Positions 11,461 to 12,320 of a DNA stretch of 12,320 bases are shown here, piece by piece. Within the stretch, counting starts at the first letter, position 1; each line of letters opens with the position of its first letter. The DNA is from a bacterium (GTDB taxonomy: Bacteria > Patescibacteriota > Minisyncoccia > Minisyncoccales > MHMH01): NCBI GenBank assembly GCA_030648815.1, contig JAUSHA010000047.1:1-12320 (forward strand), in the 5' to 3' direction. Below the pieces are notes generated by a model. That model was not told where the DNA came from. It saw only the letters and a list, made by a program, of their open reading frames with translations, and searched no databases. Position numbers and translations under genes: made by a program.

Positions 11461-12320
11461 TTAGAGCCATCCCTTTTTCCTGAAATAGGAAAACATTATC
11501 ACCAATACGGAAATCATTATGGCCGCTACAAATAGAAATCCGGACGGATGTTCCCCGAAGGGAAGCCGGAGATTCATTCCCCAAATGCTCGCCAGCAGGG
11601 TAAGAGGCATCATGATTACCGAAAATATCGTCAGGACTTTTATAATTTCATTGGTTTTAGTGGTGAGTAGCGATTGATTGGTTTTTTCCATGGCAAAAAT
11701 AGTGTCTTTGAGAGCTTTTACGGTTTGCCAGATCTTTTCATAATTGCCCAAGACGCCGGAAAAATGCAGGCTTAATTCTTCGCCGAAGAATTTCGGCCCG
11801 TCTTTTTCCAATAATTTCATTATTTCCATCTGGGGTTCAATTATCCTCCAGAAATCAATGACGTCGGTTTTGATGTGAGAAATCTCTCTGACCATTTCTT
11901 TCTCTTTGCCATGGAACATTTTCTTTTCAGTCTTTTCCATATCTTCGTTTATCCTGTCCAATTTCGCCAGGCAATCGCGCCAAAAAATATCCAGAATTGA
12001 GAATAAAACATAACCCGGCCCTTTATCTAAATATTTTTCTCCTTCTATTTCCGGTCCCCGGCAAGTTTTAAAAAAGTTTTCCAAAAGAAGAAGAGGCCTG
12101 CCATGATTAGTAACAATAGTGTCTTTGGTGAGAATAATATCTAATTCTCTCGGAGTTACGTCGTGGTCCATTTCATGATAGGTAGGGTAGTTGATTATCA
12201 GAAAAAGATAATCCTGCCCGACTTCCAGCCGGGGATGATAAGAGCGGGGGATTAATTGGTCTAAAACCATATCGGGGAAATGGTATTGTTCTTTCAAAAA
12301 ATCCACATCCTGCTTAGCCG
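11461..12320 (-). CDS. corA: CorA-type divalent metal ion transporter, 5' end missing
   Basis: CorA proteins form pentameric inner-membrane channels for Mg2+, Co2+ or Ni2+. Visible are the large cytoplasmic alpha/beta domain, a long helical stalk (about 105-225 counted from a GTG at 12306), two C-terminal membrane helices (about 222-241 and 256-274), and between them the signature GMN (W-G-M-N at 242-245), followed by the short periplasmic loop LRLPFGEHPSG. The end FRKKGWL is basic and cytoplasmic. The frame is still open at the window edge and family members have roughly 30 more residues before the DxDFLKEQYHFP segment, so the real start probably lies beyond 12320; GTG 12306 is only an apparent start. 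It is convergent to ftsQ with a 52-bp gap in which I see no clear terminator. Confidence 0.9.
   Translation of the reverse strand, partial: AKQDVDFLKEQYHFPDMVLDQLIPRSYHPRLEVGQDYLFLIINYPTYHEMDHDVTPRELDIILTKDTIVTNHGRPLLLLENFFKTCRGPEIEGEKYLDKGPGYVLFSILDIFWRDCLAKLDRINEDMEKTEKKMFHGKEKEMVREISHIKTDVIDFWRIIEPQMEIMKLLEKDGPKFFGEELSLHFSGVLGNYEKIWQTVKALKDTIFAMEKTNQSLLTTKTNEIIKVLTIFSVIMMPLTLLASIWGMNLRLPFGEHPSGFLFVAAIMISVLVIMFSYFRKKGWL

Noticed and set aside
11775..11793. Perfect 19-nt palindrome AATTCTTCG-C-CGAAGAATT in corA
   Set aside because: It is seen once, is not shared with the repeat families elsewhere, and codes for ordinary stalk-region residues (KFFGEEL), so chance is a fair explanation.
1..12320. 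CRISPR array, transposase, integrase or rRNA/tRNA genes
   Set aside because: No regularly spaced repeats of CRISPR size, no transposase or integrase domains and no RNA gene signatures were found on either strand.
1..12320. Alternative genetic code with UGA as Gly
   Set aside because: TGA is the natural end of the hydrolase, Mur ligase, FemAB-like and FtsQ frames at the expected family lengths, so UGA acts as stop.

Overview
The window looks like a chromosomal segment of a member of the Candidate Phyla Radiation (Patescibacteria, most likely a Parcubacteria-type lineage). This is inferred from the style of the proteins: a very short MreD, a membrane-anchored Mur ligase, a LysRS with an unusual motif 3, an RdgB-like protein lacking the usual GFGYDP motif, and very tight gene packing with overlapping starts and stops. 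No 16S gene or marker search is available to prove it. At least four genes end in TGA (Mur ligase, hydrolase, FemAB-like, FtsQ), so the code is standard table 11 and not the UGA-Gly code of Gracilibacteria/Absconditabacteria.

Layout. Positions 1-66 hold a small repeat-rich leader with a 13-bp dyad. From 67 to 2134 lie mreD and mrdA (PBP2), overlapping: the elongation-type cell wall module. greA (2164-2625) follows with its own promoter-like sequence, then two hairpins that can terminate on both strands. From 3485 down to 2731 a three-gene minus-strand cassette encodes a two-helix membrane protein (TTG start), a lipoprotein and a 50-residue membrane protein. It has a textbook sigma70-type promoter and an AGGAGG ribosome binding site before every gene. 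lysS (3582-5066) diverges from it. A 140-bp nested inverted repeat (about 5073-5214) separates lysS from a tightly packed plus-strand run: RdgB/HAM1-like, serS, alpha/beta hydrolase and a membrane-anchored MurF-like ligase (5235-9304). A minus-strand lipoprotein gene (9615-9271) is wedged between that run and the FemAB-like aminoacyltransferase plus ftsQ (9649-11408). A convergent CorA-type transporter gene runs off the right edge.

How the genes fit together. The core genes serve envelope growth and division (MreD, PBP2, MurF-like ligase, FemAB-like bridge enzyme, FtsQ) and information processing (GreA, LysRS, SerRS, nucleotide-pool cleaning). The four minus-strand small envelope genes are of a different kind: all have perfect AGGAGG sites, while the plus-strand genes mostly have none. 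This suggests acquired or separately controlled accessory cargo.

The most unusual signal is a set of short palindrome-like repeats that lie inside genes and stay in frame. A 24-bp sequence occurs in the Mur ligase gene and, inverted and 22/24 identical, in ftsQ. A second family, a 13-bp palindrome, occurs twice head-to-head in the Mur ligase gene and once in the FemAB gene. They look like small dispersed elements that insert into coding DNA, comparable in behaviour to Rickettsia palindromic elements.
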